DNA of 64,000 nt from DATNPH01 sp036703315 (GCA_036703315.1 DATNPH010000205.1:62001-126000), one strand, 5' to 3'; counted from the first letter of the stretch, positions 43,263 to 52,771 are shown. Program-made: numbers and translations. Notes: a model not told the origin generated them from the letters alone.

Positions 43263-43395
43263 ACTGGTATCAATAGCGGTTACCAGTGTTGAGTTCTGTA
43301 GATTTTATGGACCGAAGTCCATTCCCTGACAGTAGTATCCTCCCAAGCGCCGGATGAGCCTCCTCTCCCTGCGCGAGGGAGATATAGGAGGTTTT
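43263..43395 (+). promoter_or_regulatory. structured mgtE 5' leader (candidate riboswitch/cis-regulatory RNA)
   Basis: Three hairpins are visible. H1 is ACTGGTA (43263) / TACCAGT (43281). H2 is CTGT (43296) / ACAG (43329) enclosing a perfect ATGGAC-CGAA-GTCCAT stem-loop (43307-43322). H3 is CCTCCT-CTCCC (43359-43369) pairing with GGGAG (43377) and AGGAGG (43386-43391). AGGAGG is the mgtE Shine-Dalgarno, five bases before the ATG, so H3 would block translation. A homologous copy with compensatory changes lies at 41991. It does not match the M-box consensus as I remember it. Confidence 0.6.
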
Positions 43396-44751
43396 ATGCT
43401 TACCCAAGATGTTCAAAATTCACTCATTGATCTTACCGATTTAAACCAGCTGAAATCGGAACTAAATCGCTTACCAGCTGTTGATGTGGGGGATTACATT
43501 AGTGAACTCCCTCCAGAACGTCAAGCGATCGCATTTCGCTTACTCAAAAAAGATCAGGCGATCGCTGTCTTTGAATATTTACCGCAGGACGTGCAGGAAG
43601 AACTGATTAATTCGCTGCACGATACTCAGGTGTCTCAGATTGTAGAGGCGATGAGTCCTGATGATCGGGCAGAATTATTTGATGAATTGCCAGCTGGAGT
43701 CGTAAAGCGACTGTTGCAGCAACTTAGCTCTGAGGAACGGCGGGCAACCGCGACCATTCTAGGGTATCCCGAAGGGACAGCCGGTCGCGTGATGACGACG
43801 GAATATGTGCAACTGCCGGAAGGATTAACAGTTGGAGCAGCTTTGAGTCGGATTCGTTTGAGTGACGAAGATAAAGAAACGATTTACTATGCCTACGTCA
43901 CGGACAACAACCGTAAGCTAGTTCGAGTAGTATCACTGCGGCAGCTACTGTTTACAATTCCCGATGTTCAGATTCGAGATGTTGGTAGCGATCGCGTCAT
44001 CAAAGCCAGAACTGAAATGCCTCAGGAAGAAGTCGCCCAGTTGATGAAGCGCTATGACCTGCTAGCGCTGCCTGTAGTTGACCGGGAAGACCGACTGGTT
44101 GGCATTATCACAATTGATGACGTAGTAGATATTTTAGAAGAAGAAGCCACTGAAGACATTCAGAAACTGGCGGGCGTCAGTGGTGGGGATGAAGCTGCCC
44201 TATCGCCGCCTCAAGTGACTATCGCCAAACGGTTACCGTGGCTCTTAGGTAATATTGTTCTTTATGTTGGAGCGGCTAGCGCGATCGCACCGTTTCAGGG
44301 AACCATTTCAGCCGTGCCTGTTCTGGCGGTAATTATGCCAATTTTGTCTAATACCAGCGGCAATGTCGGCATTCAGGCTTTATCGGTGACAGTACGGGGA
44401 CTCGGTGTCGGTGAGGTAACGCCGGAAGATACACTGCAAATCCTTCGTAAAGAAATTCTCGCTGGTTTAGGTACCGCCGTAGCATTAGGTCTTGCCCTGT
44501 GCGTCCTTTCCTTTATTTGGTCTGCTCCTCAAGAGCGCTGGGTGGCATTTCTTGCAGGGATGGTTATGGCGATTAATGTACTGGTAGCCGCCACTATGGG
44601 AACATTGTTACCAATGGGACTTAAGCGGTTGAATCTTGATCCAGCGTTAATCAGTGGTCCACTACTAACCACAATGCTTGATGCTGTAGGATTTCTTACC
44701 TTCCTCTCGCTGATTTCTGTGGCTTTGAATGTTCTTCATTTAAAAGCCTGA
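43396..44751 (+). CDS. mgtE: magnesium transporter MgtE
   Basis: About 451 residues from ATG 43396, which has AGGAGG five bases upstream; the frame extends further but without a ribosome site. It has the N-terminal superhelical MgtE_N domain (residues 20-130), a CBS pair (about 135-265, with VVDREDRLVGIITIDDVVDIL) and five C-terminal membrane helices containing PILSNTSGNVGIQALSVTVRG (abridged) and the pore region. The channel imports Mg2+ and is gated by cytosolic Mg2+ through the N and CBS domains. The structured leader suggests additional translational control. Confidence 0.95.
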   Translation: MLTQDVQNSLIDLTDLNQLKSELNRLPAVDVGDYISELPPERQAIAFRLLKKDQAIAVFEYLPQDVQEELINSLHDTQVSQIVEAMSPDDRAELFDELPAGVVKRLLQQLSSEERRATATILGYPEGTAGRVMTTEYVQLPEGLTVGAALSRIRLSDEDKETIYYAYVTDNNRKLVRVVSLRQLLFTIPDVQIRDVGSDRVIKARTEMPQEEVAQLMKRYDLLALPVVDREDRLVGIITIDDVVDILEEEATEDIQKLAGVSGGDEAALSPPQVTIAKRLPWLLGNIVLYVGAASAIAPFQGTISAVPVLAVIMPILSNTSGNVGIQALSVTVRGLGVGEVTPEDTLQILRKEILAGLGTAVALGLALCVLSFIWSAPQERWVAFLAGMVMAINVLVAATMGTLLPMGLKRLNLDPALISGPLLTTMLDAVGFLTFLSLISVALNVLHLKA

Positions 44752-44766
44752 AATTTTCAGTAACGC

Positions 44767-44792
44767 TGTGGTTAGCGTGTCTGTTAACCACA
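44767..44792 (+). terminator. hairpin after mgtE
   Basis: TGTGGTTA (44767) pairs with TTAACCACA (44784), a 9-base loop, just after the mgtE stop. No T-run follows, so it may be a stabilising 3' hairpin rather than a true intrinsic terminator. Confidence 0.4.
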
Positions 44793-44931
44793 GGGTGACT
44801 CAAACCCTGCTTGATCATGGCTAGGCTCGACTTTATCTATATCTATCTAGATGTGCGAGCGCTAATCAAGTTGAGCTGAGGACAAATACAATTTATAGGC
44901 AAGGATTTCAGCTTCGAGGCTGTAACAATTA

Positions 44932-45327
44932 ATGACTCGATTTTTTTTAGCGATCGCAGCAATTCTGGGAGGTCTTTCTGTTGCTACTGGTGCCTTTGCC
45001 TCCCATGCTTTGAAGGAAAGACTTACTGAGCGTGCGCTGGAAATTTTTGAAGTCGGCACGCGTTACCAGATGTACCATGCGCTAGCACTCTTAATAGTGG
45101 CGTTGCTGTGTAATATCAGTTCTCAAAGTCTCCCTTACAATGCACCACCGCCCACTCTAGTAGCAGCAGGAATTGCCTTCATTGCTGGCGTTGTGATTTT
45201 TTCTGGAAGCTTATACGCTTTGAGTCTCACTAATATTAAGTGGTTGGGAGCGATTACACCGTTGGGAGGAGCCGCTTTTATTGTTGGTTGGAGTTGTTTA
45301 GCCGTTGCCGCTTGGAGTTTTAAGTGA
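44932..45327 (+). CDS. DUF423 membrane protein
   Basis: 131 residues with four predicted membrane helices. The start FLAIAAILGGLSVATGAFASHAL and the motif YQMYHALALL are the DUF423 (YwdK/YgdD) signatures, and TPLGGAAFIVGW ends the domain. Function is not established in the family. Single gene with ATG start. Confidence 0.88.
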   Translation: MTRFFLAIAAILGGLSVATGAFASHALKERLTERALEIFEVGTRYQMYHALALLIVALLCNISSQSLPYNAPPPTLVAAGIAFIAGVVIFSGSLYALSLTNIKWLGAITPLGGAAFIVGWSCLAVAAWSFK

Positions 45328-45452
45328 CGAAAAAACGGGTTGGGGCAATCAGAAAAACAACCCCGTAAGATGGATTAAAAAAAGACTACTGCTGAGGTAC
45401 CCTACCTTTAATAATTGAGATCTGGCTTTTCACGGCTCCTGCATTACTAATC

Positions 45453-47087
45453 ATGACACAACCCACTCTTGAGGAACTTGCCAAGCAGGGAGACGCCAAT
45501 GCGATCGCTACTCTGCTTAACCGTTCTTTTGAACCCAAAGGCGTGACCACGAAAGCTGCCATCAAGAATGATAGCTTGAACATTATTGTAGAAGCTGTTA
45601 AAACTCCCAATAAACAAGAATCTGTTGCCATTATCAGTGACGTAATAATCCGCTTAGGGCTGGGAATGGTCAATACAGTGATTGTGTATGGGCGTCAACC
45701 CGGTGATGATATTCCTGATTGGCATCAAAAGTTTGTACTGGTTGATGTTCCATCAAGTTTGACTAACAGCAAAACTCAAGATGTTCCATCAAGTTTGGCT
45801 AACAGCAAAACTCAAGCTGATGAACCCTTTTCTTTTTCCTCCTTTGCCAAGATGGTAGGCGGGATTAGTGAGTCGGTAGGCAACACTACATCCCAGGCAG
45901 GGAAAGTGATGGTGGATACGGCAGCGGGGATGGGTGATGTTGTTGGCAAGACTACATGGGCGACTGGCAAGGCTTTTGTAGAGACAGCGACTGGGGTAGG
46001 CAAAGCGGTTAGTGATACAGTCTTTCACAGTGGGAAAGCAATAGTGGAGACGGCGGCTGGGGTGGGAGGAGCGATCGCTGGAGTTGGCGGAGCGATCGGC
46101 AATAATGCATCCCAAGCCGGAAAAGCTGCCATTAAGACAGCGGCTGGGGTCGGAGGAAACGCAGCTAAGCACACTTACCAAATACTGAGTCAAATCACTG
46201 AATTTGTTGCGGGTGCTCCTATTCTGCGGAAAGTAGTAGACCAAGTTGATTTGGTTAAAGTTGAGGACTCAGTAAAGAAGCTCAAGCAAAAGTATCCAAA
46301 CGAACCATCCAGACAAATCGCTCATCGAATCATGATGGAGAAAGCGATTTATGCCGGAAGTACTGGGTTGGTTACTAGCTTAGTGCCAGGAGCAGCGGCT
46401 GCCTTGTTTGTTGTCGATTTGACAGCCACGTCGGCATTACAGGCGGAAATGGTTTATCAGATTGCAGCGCTTTATGGACTTGACATCCGCGAACCATCCC
46501 GAAAAGGTGAAGTCTTGACGGTATTTGGTCTGGCGCTTGGCGGAAATCGAGCGATTAAGATGGGTCTGGAGTTGTTGCAAAACGCACCCGTGGCTGGAGC
46601 CGTAATTGGTGCTAGTACTAATGCGGTGATGCTTTATACAGTTGGGTATGCGGCTTGTCGCTTTTATGAAGCCAAACTGGAGTCGCAGGCTGTGCCGGAA
46701 ACATTGGCAGCTTCCAAGGAGGCGAGTGACGACTATTTACAAAATGCGATCGCTCAGCAAATCATCATGGATCAGATTCTGGTGCATGTCATTTTAGCGG
46801 GAAATCCTGAAAAATCCTGGGAAGACATTGTGCCAGAACTAGAAACCTTAAACATTAACCCTACCTCCTTGGTTGTAATTAAGCGAGACATTAAGTCGCC
46901 CCCACCTTTGGAGCAGCTTCTCACTCAACTCAATCGAGACTTTGCACTACCACTGTTGGCTCAATGTGAGCGAGTTGTTCAACGGGATGGAGTCAAGACA
47001 CCCGAAGAAGCTAAGGTAATCGAAAAGATTTCTCAGACGTTTGAAATTGACCTGAATGCCATGAAAACACAACTGGCTGCAAGTTAA
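45453..47087 (+). CDS. EcsC-like family protein with glycine-rich repeats
   Basis: 544 residues. After an N-terminal region of about 95 residues, a 12-residue unit (DVPSSLTNSKTQ) is duplicated in tandem, encoded by 36-bp repeats at 45744 and 45780 with one mismatch. Residues about 147-245 carry four 22-28-residue repeats of type SGKAxVETAAGVGxA, likely amphipathic. The C-terminal part resembles EcsC/DUF697-type helical proteins (TSLVPGAAAALFVVDLTATSALQAEM, abridged), followed by a TerB-like tail around VIEKISQTFEIDL. Probably membrane-associated; function unknown. Confidence 0.65.
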   Translation: MTQPTLEELAKQGDANAIATLLNRSFEPKGVTTKAAIKNDSLNIIVEAVKTPNKQESVAIISDVIIRLGLGMVNTVIVYGRQPGDDIPDWHQKFVLVDVPSSLTNSKTQDVPSSLANSKTQADEPFSFSSFAKMVGGISESVGNTTSQAGKVMVDTAAGMGDVVGKTTWATGKAFVETATGVGKAVSDTVFHSGKAIVETAAGVGGAIAGVGGAIGNNASQAGKAAIKTAAGVGGNAAKHTYQILSQITEFVAGAPILRKVVDQVDLVKVEDSVKKLKQKYPNEPSRQIAHRIMMEKAIYAGSTGLVTSLVPGAAAALFVVDLTATSALQAEMVYQIAALYGLDIREPSRKGEVLTVFGLALGGNRAIKMGLELLQNAPVAGAVIGASTNAVMLYTVGYAACRFYEAKLESQAVPETLAASKEASDDYLQNAIAQQIIMDQILVHVILAGNPEKSWEDIVPELETLNINPTSLVVIKRDIKSPPPLEQLLTQLNRDFALPLLAQCERVVQRDGVKTPEEAKVIEKISQTFEIDLNAMKTQLAAS

Positions 47088-47157
47088 GTGAATAAATCAG
47101 CTGAGAGATGAACGGTTACATTTGTAAGTAAATGAAAAGGAGAATTTTCAACAAAGT

Positions 47158-47490
47158 ATGATTAGACTCTCCAACGGGTTTTCCACGGGAACTGCGCTAC
47201 AGCTTTGGTTGTTTTTTCTGATCAGCTTTTATTTTCTGGGATACTCAGTCCCTTTAAGTATCTTGCTTGGCTTAGCGGGTGGGTTAGGCGGGGGCTTGGT
47301 GATTGGCTGGTGGAAAACCAAAGACAACCCTAATGACTTGCAGCCAGTGGAGCCTGATGTGGAAGAAGAAGAAGGTCCGGCTAAAGTGAGTGGGCTACGT
47401 TTAGCCAAACAGCGGAGGGATGAGGCTAAAGGAAGGAGACGCTCACAGCGTTCTCTAACGTCTTCTTTTACAAGTTTTTTGAAAAAATAA
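47158..47490 (+). CDS. small membrane protein of unknown function
   Basis: 110 residues with two hydrophobic helices (about 12-32 and 35-55, glycine-rich at LAGGLGGGLVIGWW), an acidic linker (EPDVEEEEGPAK) and a basic C-terminus. AAAAGGAG lies upstream of ATG 47158. Located 70 bases after the EcsC-like gene and 40 before the YdcF gene on the same strand, so co-transcription is plausible. I do not recognise a characterised family. Confidence 0.7.
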   Translation: MIRLSNGFSTGTALQLWLFFLISFYFLGYSVPLSILLGLAGGLGGGLVIGWWKTKDNPNDLQPVEPDVEEEEGPAKVSGLRLAKQRRDEAKGRRRSQRSLTSSFTSFLKK

Positions 47491-47529
47491 GCTATACAGG
47501 GCTAATAGCCTAGGCAGTCTCAATAATCT

Positions 47530-48321
47530 ATGTTTTTATTCCTCTCAAAGCTGCTGCCGCTATTTCTGTACCCGTTAGGACTCGCCTGCCTGCTGATGGT
47601 TGTGGGTTTGGTGATGTGGTGGAGGCGTTCTCGCTGGGTGCCAGTACCAATCAGCTTGGCGCTAGTGTTGTTGTTGTTAGCCAGTAATAATTGGGTCGCT
47701 AATGCCTTAGTACAATCCCTAGAGTGGCAGCACGCCTCAAATGAACGATTACCCACAGCTGACGCCATCGTAGTCTTGGGAGGTGGGACGAAACCAGCTT
47801 TTCCACCAAGACCAGCTGTAGATGTGGGTGAAGGAGGCGATCGCGTTCTCTATGGTGCTCAATTGTACCGTGAAGGTAAGGCTCCTCTAGTAATTGCTTC
47901 TGGGGGTCGAGTGGATTGGCGCGGGGGCGGCCCCTCGGAATCAGCCGATATGGCAGAGATTTTGAAAAGCGTAGGTGTGCCGTCCTCCGCCATCCTGCAA
48001 GACGCCACATCTCTTAACACCTACCAAAATGCTGTTAATGTACGGCAAATAATGAAGCAACGAGGTATCCGCCGGGTTTTATTAGTAACATCGGCAATAC
48101 ATATGCCGCGATCGCTCCAGATTTTCCGGCGTCAGGGAATTGAGGTGATTCCCGCACCTACCGACTTCTTGGTTACACAACAAGACATCAAGGAACCAAA
48201 CAGCAGTCTCCAAGCTACTGTCCTAAGTTTGATTCCGGATACTGAGCGATTAGACAAGACTACTCGTGCTTTAAAAGAATACATTGGCATGGTAGTCTAC
48301 CGTCTCCGAGGATGGATATGA
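47530..48321 (+). CDS. YdcF/ElyC-like DUF218 protein
   Basis: 263 residues. Two N-terminal membrane helices are followed by the DUF218 domain with ADAIVVLGGG, YREGKAPLVIASGG, ESADMAEILKSVGVP and NVRQIMKQRGIRRVLLVTS (abridged). Members such as ElyC affect envelope polysaccharide or peptidoglycan metabolism. ATG start. Confidence 0.88.
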   Translation: MFLFLSKLLPLFLYPLGLACLLMVVGLVMWWRRSRWVPVPISLALVLLLLASNNWVANALVQSLEWQHASNERLPTADAIVVLGGGTKPAFPPRPAVDVGEGGDRVLYGAQLYREGKAPLVIASGGRVDWRGGGPSESADMAEILKSVGVPSSAILQDATSLNTYQNAVNVRQIMKQRGIRRVLLVTSAIHMPRSLQIFRRQGIEVIPAPTDFLVTQQDIKEPNSSLQATVLSLIPDTERLDKTTRALKEYIGMVVYRLRGWI

Positions 48322-48592
48322 TAGCCAATCCGACGATGGATTTAACAGTTTTGAATTGCCTTACAGCAAAATACCGAAAAGCTTTTAACTGATAACTCTG
48401 TCCAAGGTAGTAAGGCATTGAGCATTGAGAATTAAATACCATTGAGAAAGTGGTAGAAACAAACACTTCTTTGTTCTACCCCCTTGACAAACAGATACTT
48501 AGGGGTAATTTACTCAAAAAGTGAGTTTGTACACTTTTTCAGCCCCACTATCGTGACACTTAACTGTTGTTTGCCTTTAGCCTCTAGCCATA

Positions 48593-48820
48593 ATGCCAGA
48601 ACAATTCCGATACATTATCCCAGCGCCTACACCAGCGGCTGATATTTTTGCTACTTACCAGATGGCTCACGAGTTTTACCGGGAATCACAGTCCAGGCAG
48701 GAGCATGAGCGCTACTGTGAGTGGTACCGACAGACAGCAGAACGCCATCGGCAAGAGTGGCAGAAAATGCAAGGTGACATAAACTTGTTTGGTTTGTTCT
48801 GTCGCCATAAACAGTCTTGA
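48593..48820 (+). CDS. small hypothetical protein (75 aa)
   Basis: Charged helical protein with motif RQEHERYCEWYRQTAERHRQEWQ (abridged) and two C-terminal Cys. No membrane segment. Amphipathic heptads suggest a short coiled coil. Family unknown to me. No clear ribosome site. Confidence 0.5.
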   Translation: MPEQFRYIIPAPTPAADIFATYQMAHEFYRESQSRQEHERYCEWYRQTAERHRQEWQKMQGDINLFGLFCRHKQS

Positions 48821-49018
48821 AAACGTTGACCGAGAAATTTTCGATTATAGATTTTGGATTGAAGTGTACTAGTCGGGTTCTTAAACCCTTAGCCTTTAGG
48901 GGAAAAGAAAGATTTGGAAAAACAGCACCATGCGTTGAATTCCCAACCTGTCCTTATTCCAAGAGTGTTGCTTAACAGACGGGTCAATCCAAAATCTATA
49001 ATCGGAAATCGATTAACA

Positions 49019-49240
49019 CTACACAAGTTCGATCTCGTCCTCACGGAAGTGAACACGAAATTTTTTGTCAAACTGAACTAGCACCGGTAAGTTGGCGCTC
49101 ACTGGTCTGCCTTGCCACTCTACAACAAACTGGATTACTTCTCCCTCCAGTTCTTTGACATCAAAAGGCTCGTTGCGGTGGGAAGGATGGTGGTAAACAA
49201 TGACAGATTTCGTAACGCGCACGCGATCGCCAACTTTCAT
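49019..49240 (-). CDS. ftrV: ferredoxin-thioredoxin reductase variable chain
   Basis: 73 residues matching the SH3-like FTR alpha (variable) subunit: MKVGDRVRVTKSVIVYHHP, LEGEVIQFVVEWQGRPVSAN and a C-terminal FREDEIELV. It pairs with the catalytic FtrC chain to pass electrons from ferredoxin to thioredoxin. ftrC is not in the window. This gene is a marker of an oxygenic phototroph. Confidence 0.93.
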   Translation of the reverse strand: MKVGDRVRVTKSVIVYHHPSHRNEPFDVKELEGEVIQFVVEWQGRPVSANLPVLVQFDKKFRVHFREDEIELV

Positions 49241-49402
49241 ACATAACGCTCATATTCTCTCCAATAGCCTGAACTAAGTCGGAACTTGCCCAGGCAACCT
49301 TATTATTTTTGCACAGCAGGGTTCTTTCCTAGAGCGCCCTCACAAATAAGGTGGCCGTTCATTGGTTAGTTGTCAGTAGAAAAAACAGCTGGCATTAAAG
49401 AA

Positions 49403-49538
49403 TAGATCTCTTGCAGAAGTATTAAGAACTCCTCCCCAACCCTCTGTGTTGACGAGGAGGGAGCAAGAAATTTTCCCCTCCTGTGATGGGGGAAGGGGGT
49501 TAGGGGGTGGAGTTCCAAGGTTTTTTGCAAGAAGCCTA
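49403..49538. repeat. dispersed palindromic repeat, family A copy 4
   Basis: Starts TAGATCTCTTGCAGAAGT and ends TTGCAAGAAGCCTA. The interior holds CTCCCCAACCC and GGGGGTTAGGGGG tracts forming a long imperfect hairpin. It sits directly downstream of the PP2C gene's stop codon. Confidence 0.65.
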
Positions 49539-49544
49539 ATCAAG

Positions 49545-51551
49545 CTATGGCTCATTGTGTGGTGGTTGTGTCGGGACTGACAACGAGTGATGGCTCTGGA
49601 GTTGTTTTTGTGGGAAAAAGCGATCGCGCATTTGCTTGAGTCCCTCAGGATTGAGTAACCACTGAGCTGTTAGTAAAGCAGCACCAGCGGATACTACTAC
49701 CAACAATACTCCCGTGATACCTAAAGCTACCTTGAACCACTCCCCTCTAGATGGGGTTGCTGGTTCGTTTACGTCAGGCGCCACAGCGTCATCAGAAGCT
49801 AACGCCTGACTAGAGGCAGACCATTCAGTCTCCAGATTGAATACATAAGGTTTGCTCGACAACGGGAGTTCCCCAAGGTTTAGTACTACCGGGTATTGTG
49901 GAGCAACCGCACAGTAGGTGAGAACTACTGATACATTGTCATGACCATTCTTTTGATTGGCTAGCTCAATTAAAGACTGAACCGCTGCTTCTGGAGAAAG
50001 CTTGCCGCTGAAGACATCTCGCGGAAAATCCGTATACAATTCCTCAATCCAGCCGTTGTCACTCAGACCATCAGAACACAGCAACAGCAGACCATCTTCT
50101 TCTAAAATGAATCGCTCTACACTTGGGCGAAGTAATTCGGCATCTCGTGTTCCCACTGCTTGGGTGAGGGCTCCTGCATCAGGGCGCTGCAATGCTTTTC
50201 GATAGAGACTGCGACCCATCCTTACTTCCCGCGTTGCCACGTCATCATCTACAGTCAGTTGTTGGCAGTAGCGGGGCGTTATCCAGTAGGCACGGCTATC
50301 CCCAATACTGGCAATGTAAAGTTCGTGAGCATTTCCCTGACCATCAGGCATTCTCACAATTTGCGGCAATTGCAGTGCAAAGGTCAACGTCGTTGCCATG
50401 CGACGGCGGGACTGTCGTTCTTGTTCATCATTGCGAGAAGCAATTAAGTTATTGGCTACCCGGATAATTGCCGCTAACTGCTGAGTCACGAGTTCGGGCG
50501 ACATGATTTCGGGGTCTTCTGCTAACTCTGCCAGTAGCGCCCGAACCTGGAGTTTGATCGACTGCACAGCGATTTGGCTAGCCACTTCTCCTCCTTCATG
50601 TCCACCAATGCCATCACACACTATTGATAGATGGGGAATCAGTGGGTCACGAGGTTCACCCAGATCTGTAGGCAGCTCAGAAATTAAAGGAAAACAACTG
50701 TCTTCATTGTGGTTGTGTTGAGGACCAGTATCCGTTCCTCCGGCAATCCGCAGACGTAAAGGCTGTCGAGCCGCTTGTTCTAACAACACCTTGTTTAGCT
50801 CAGTGGCGATCGCTTTTAAAGGCGGGTTCTCCGTTTGTAGCATCTGCGCAATCATAGCTAACCGAGACGCCACAGCACCTGGTGCTTTCCGACACAAAGA
50901 TTCCCAGCATTCTCCTAACTGTTGCAGGCTAGCTTTTATAGGAGGTTTGATCAGCGCAGCACTTATCCTTGAGGAAACCTCCTCCTCCAGCGCGTCTGAG
51001 GAACTGGTACTACTGCTAGTAGACACTGGAGCAAAAGCTAGCTCTGGCTCTTCAATAGAGTCGGTATAAAGTTCCAGCAGTCGCACCCGCCATCCTTCAA
51101 CCCGAATGTTGTCGGGAACTAGGAGACTGGAAGCCACCCCCACTTCCTTTAAGGGTTGCCACAGTTGCAGAATCTGCCATAGCCAATAAGCCTGACGTAC
51201 AACCGATGCCTTCGTCCACATTGATTCAAGGGAGGGATATAACTCACCACTGACATCAATCGGTGCATTTTCTAGTAAAGTTACGGCTGACTCTGGAACA
51301 AAGTCTTTCACCTGACACACCCCATAAACCACTGGGACATGAAGTTGGTGTGAATACAAGTGTAGGTAAGGGAGAATGTTGCTACTCAGTCGCTCAGGAA
51401 TGTCTGGTAGCTGTTCTGGGTCGGTATCGTGCCAAATTTGCGGGGCAACTACCTGGTATCTGTCTCTGACTAGTTCTCCAACGGGAATGTACGCAGCAGC
51501 TGAACCAACTGCCCAAAGATAGCGATTAATCTGCGCTTTGGAACTGCTCAT
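49545..51551 (-). CDS. PP2C-type protein phosphatase with N-terminal domain and membrane tail
   Basis: 668 residues. The N-terminal 260 residues are cyanobacterial (WAVGSAAAYIPVGELVRDRY) and may be a degenerate kinase-like or regulatory region. The PP2C domain (about 268-560) has VCDGIGGHEGGEVAS, IASIGDSRAYW, LLLCSDGLSDN and GHDNVSVVL, containing the metal-binding Asp residues. A membrane helix lies near residue 620 (ITGVLLVVVSAGAALLTAQW), with a short exposed tail. It is predicted to dephosphorylate Ser/Thr targets; no kinase gene is adjacent. Confidence 0.88.
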   Translation of the reverse strand: MSSSKAQINRYLWAVGSAAAYIPVGELVRDRYQVVAPQIWHDTDPEQLPDIPERLSSNILPYLHLYSHQLHVPVVYGVCQVKDFVPESAVTLLENAPIDVSGELYPSLESMWTKASVVRQAYWLWQILQLWQPLKEVGVASSLLVPDNIRVEGWRVRLLELYTDSIEEPELAFAPVSTSSSTSSSDALEEEVSSRISAALIKPPIKASLQQLGECWESLCRKAPGAVASRLAMIAQMLQTENPPLKAIATELNKVLLEQAARQPLRLRIAGGTDTGPQHNHNEDSCFPLISELPTDLGEPRDPLIPHLSIVCDGIGGHEGGEVASQIAVQSIKLQVRALLAELAEDPEIMSPELVTQQLAAIIRVANNLIASRNDEQERQSRRRMATTLTFALQLPQIVRMPDGQGNAHELYIASIGDSRAYWITPRYCQQLTVDDDVATREVRMGRSLYRKALQRPDAGALTQAVGTRDAELLRPSVERFILEEDGLLLLCSDGLSDNGWIEELYTDFPRDVFSGKLSPEAAVQSLIELANQKNGHDNVSVVLTYCAVAPQYPVVLNLGELPLSSKPYVFNLETEWSASSQALASDDAVAPDVNEPATPSRGEWFKVALGITGVLLVVVSAGAALLTAQWLLNPEGLKQMRDRFFPQKQLQSHHSLSVPTQPPHNEP

Positions 51552-51930
51552 AAAATATAACCATTAAGTTAGCTGGCAAACAGGAGCGATCAAATCTCAG
51601 GTAGGCTACAACAAATTGGCTCTAACCTCTGGGGATTGTTCAACATTCTCCCTGATGATGTCCAGTTTCTTGCAGCAATTAAGCAGCAATTAAAATGATG
51701 TTTTGTGTTCAGGGAGACTAACGGAACAGGACAGGCTTGTAAATTTAGCACAGATTAGGTTACGCGATCGCTCCCAAACGTCACCACACTCAAGTCATAC
51801 CAACTCCGTCTGGTATTGTTCTAACCAATAGCGATCAGGAAACAAACTCTAAACCTGTCACGACAAGCCATCTCGTCGGTCGCGCTGACGAAAATCAACA
51901 TTTTTGCAACCTGTCTAGAGCAGGTTTTGT
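51552..51930. other. intergenic region, nothing clear
   Basis: No gene or strong hairpin seen between the PP2C and transglutaminase genes; one HIP1-like site at about 51763. Confidence 0.4.
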
Positions 51931-52599
51931 TTATGTAGCTGCGGTTTTAACCGCCAAGCTAGCTGGGAGGTATTCCCACATTTCCCTACGACTGCTAAAT
52001 TTTGAGAGGACATCGACGATTTCGGCAACAGGATTCGGCCAGATTTCATCAAACACGAATTCGCCACGCGCCGGATCAGGAGGGAAGGCGAGGCGTTCCT
52101 CTCGGAGATCGAATTGCGCATCGATCCCACCTGTGTTCCCACGAGGATCTACACGAATCCATCGATTGAGACTTGCCAGGTAGATCCCGTTGAAACCATG
52201 CAGAACCATGCCTTGCTCAGGCTCGTCCTGAGCGCAAACTTGATAACAGAAACCAGCAGGAATGCCAACAGAACGTAACATCGCCGCTAATAAATGGCTC
52301 TTGGCAAAGCAGATACCCGTTCCTTCCGCGAGGACTTCACTAGCCGAACAGGTCACCACGTCCGAATCGATATCCTTGGAATGGGGAATATTGTCTCGAA
52401 CCCACTCAAAGAGACGTTTAGCTTTTTCAACGTCATCGTCAAGGTGATCGGCAACCTCTGCTGCTTTATCTGCCACTGCCTTAACGTTCCAATCAATGAC
52501 TGGGGTAGCTGAAAGGTAGGTCTCAAGGTTGTTGGATAGTGGTTTCACAGTCTTCTTAGAACCTCTAACAAAACGTTTTTTTGATTCACACAGCCCCAC
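51931..52599 (-). CDS. transglutaminase-like domain protein
   Basis: 222 residues. The transglutaminase-like core has the Cys motif AEGTGICFAKSHLLAAMLRS, His in LHGFNGIYL and Asp in IRVDPRG, so the Cys-His-Asp triad appears complete. The family hydrolyses or cross-links peptides; substrate unknown. No signal peptide. The GTG start at 52599 is not well supported; GTG 52548 (VKPLSNN) is an alternative. Confidence 0.8.
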   Translation of the reverse strand: MGLCESKKRFVRGSKKTVKPLSNNLETYLSATPVIDWNVKAVADKAAEVADHLDDDVEKAKRLFEWVRDNIPHSKDIDSDVVTCSASEVLAEGTGICFAKSHLLAAMLRSVGIPAGFCYQVCAQDEPEQGMVLHGFNGIYLASLNRWIRVDPRGNTGGIDAQFDLREERLAFPPDPARGEFVFDEIWPNPVAEIVDVLSKFSSRREMWEYLPASLAVKTAAT

Positions 52600-52691
52600 C
52601 AGGACGCTCCGTAGCTTTTAGCCCTGAGAGGAATTGGCGGCGGGGTATTAGTAGGACAGTAGGCGAGTGGTGAGTAAAAAACTATCAGGAT

Positions 52692-52771
52692 TTACGCAAA
52701 TCGAGCCTTTAGGTACTACCCATAGAGTGATGGTGGGCATAGCCTACCCTACGAATAGAGGTTATGCGTAA
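52692..52771. repeat. 80-bp dispersed repeat, family B copy 2
   Basis: Bounded by TTACGCA and TGCGTAA, a perfect 7-bp inverted repeat, and identical in length to copy 1 at 5479. The internal GGTGGGCATAGCCTACC hairpin is kept. It abuts a heptamer tandem repeat. Confidence 0.75.

Noticed and set aside
43263..43395. M-box (ykoK) Mg2+ riboswitch
   Set aside because: The leader precedes mgtE, but I cannot find the M-box conserved blocks; the hairpins and their conserved loops differ, so I leave it as an unassigned structured leader.
45789..46244. 151-codon minus-strand frame
   Set aside because: Antisense shadow of the glycine-rich repeats of the EcsC-like gene.
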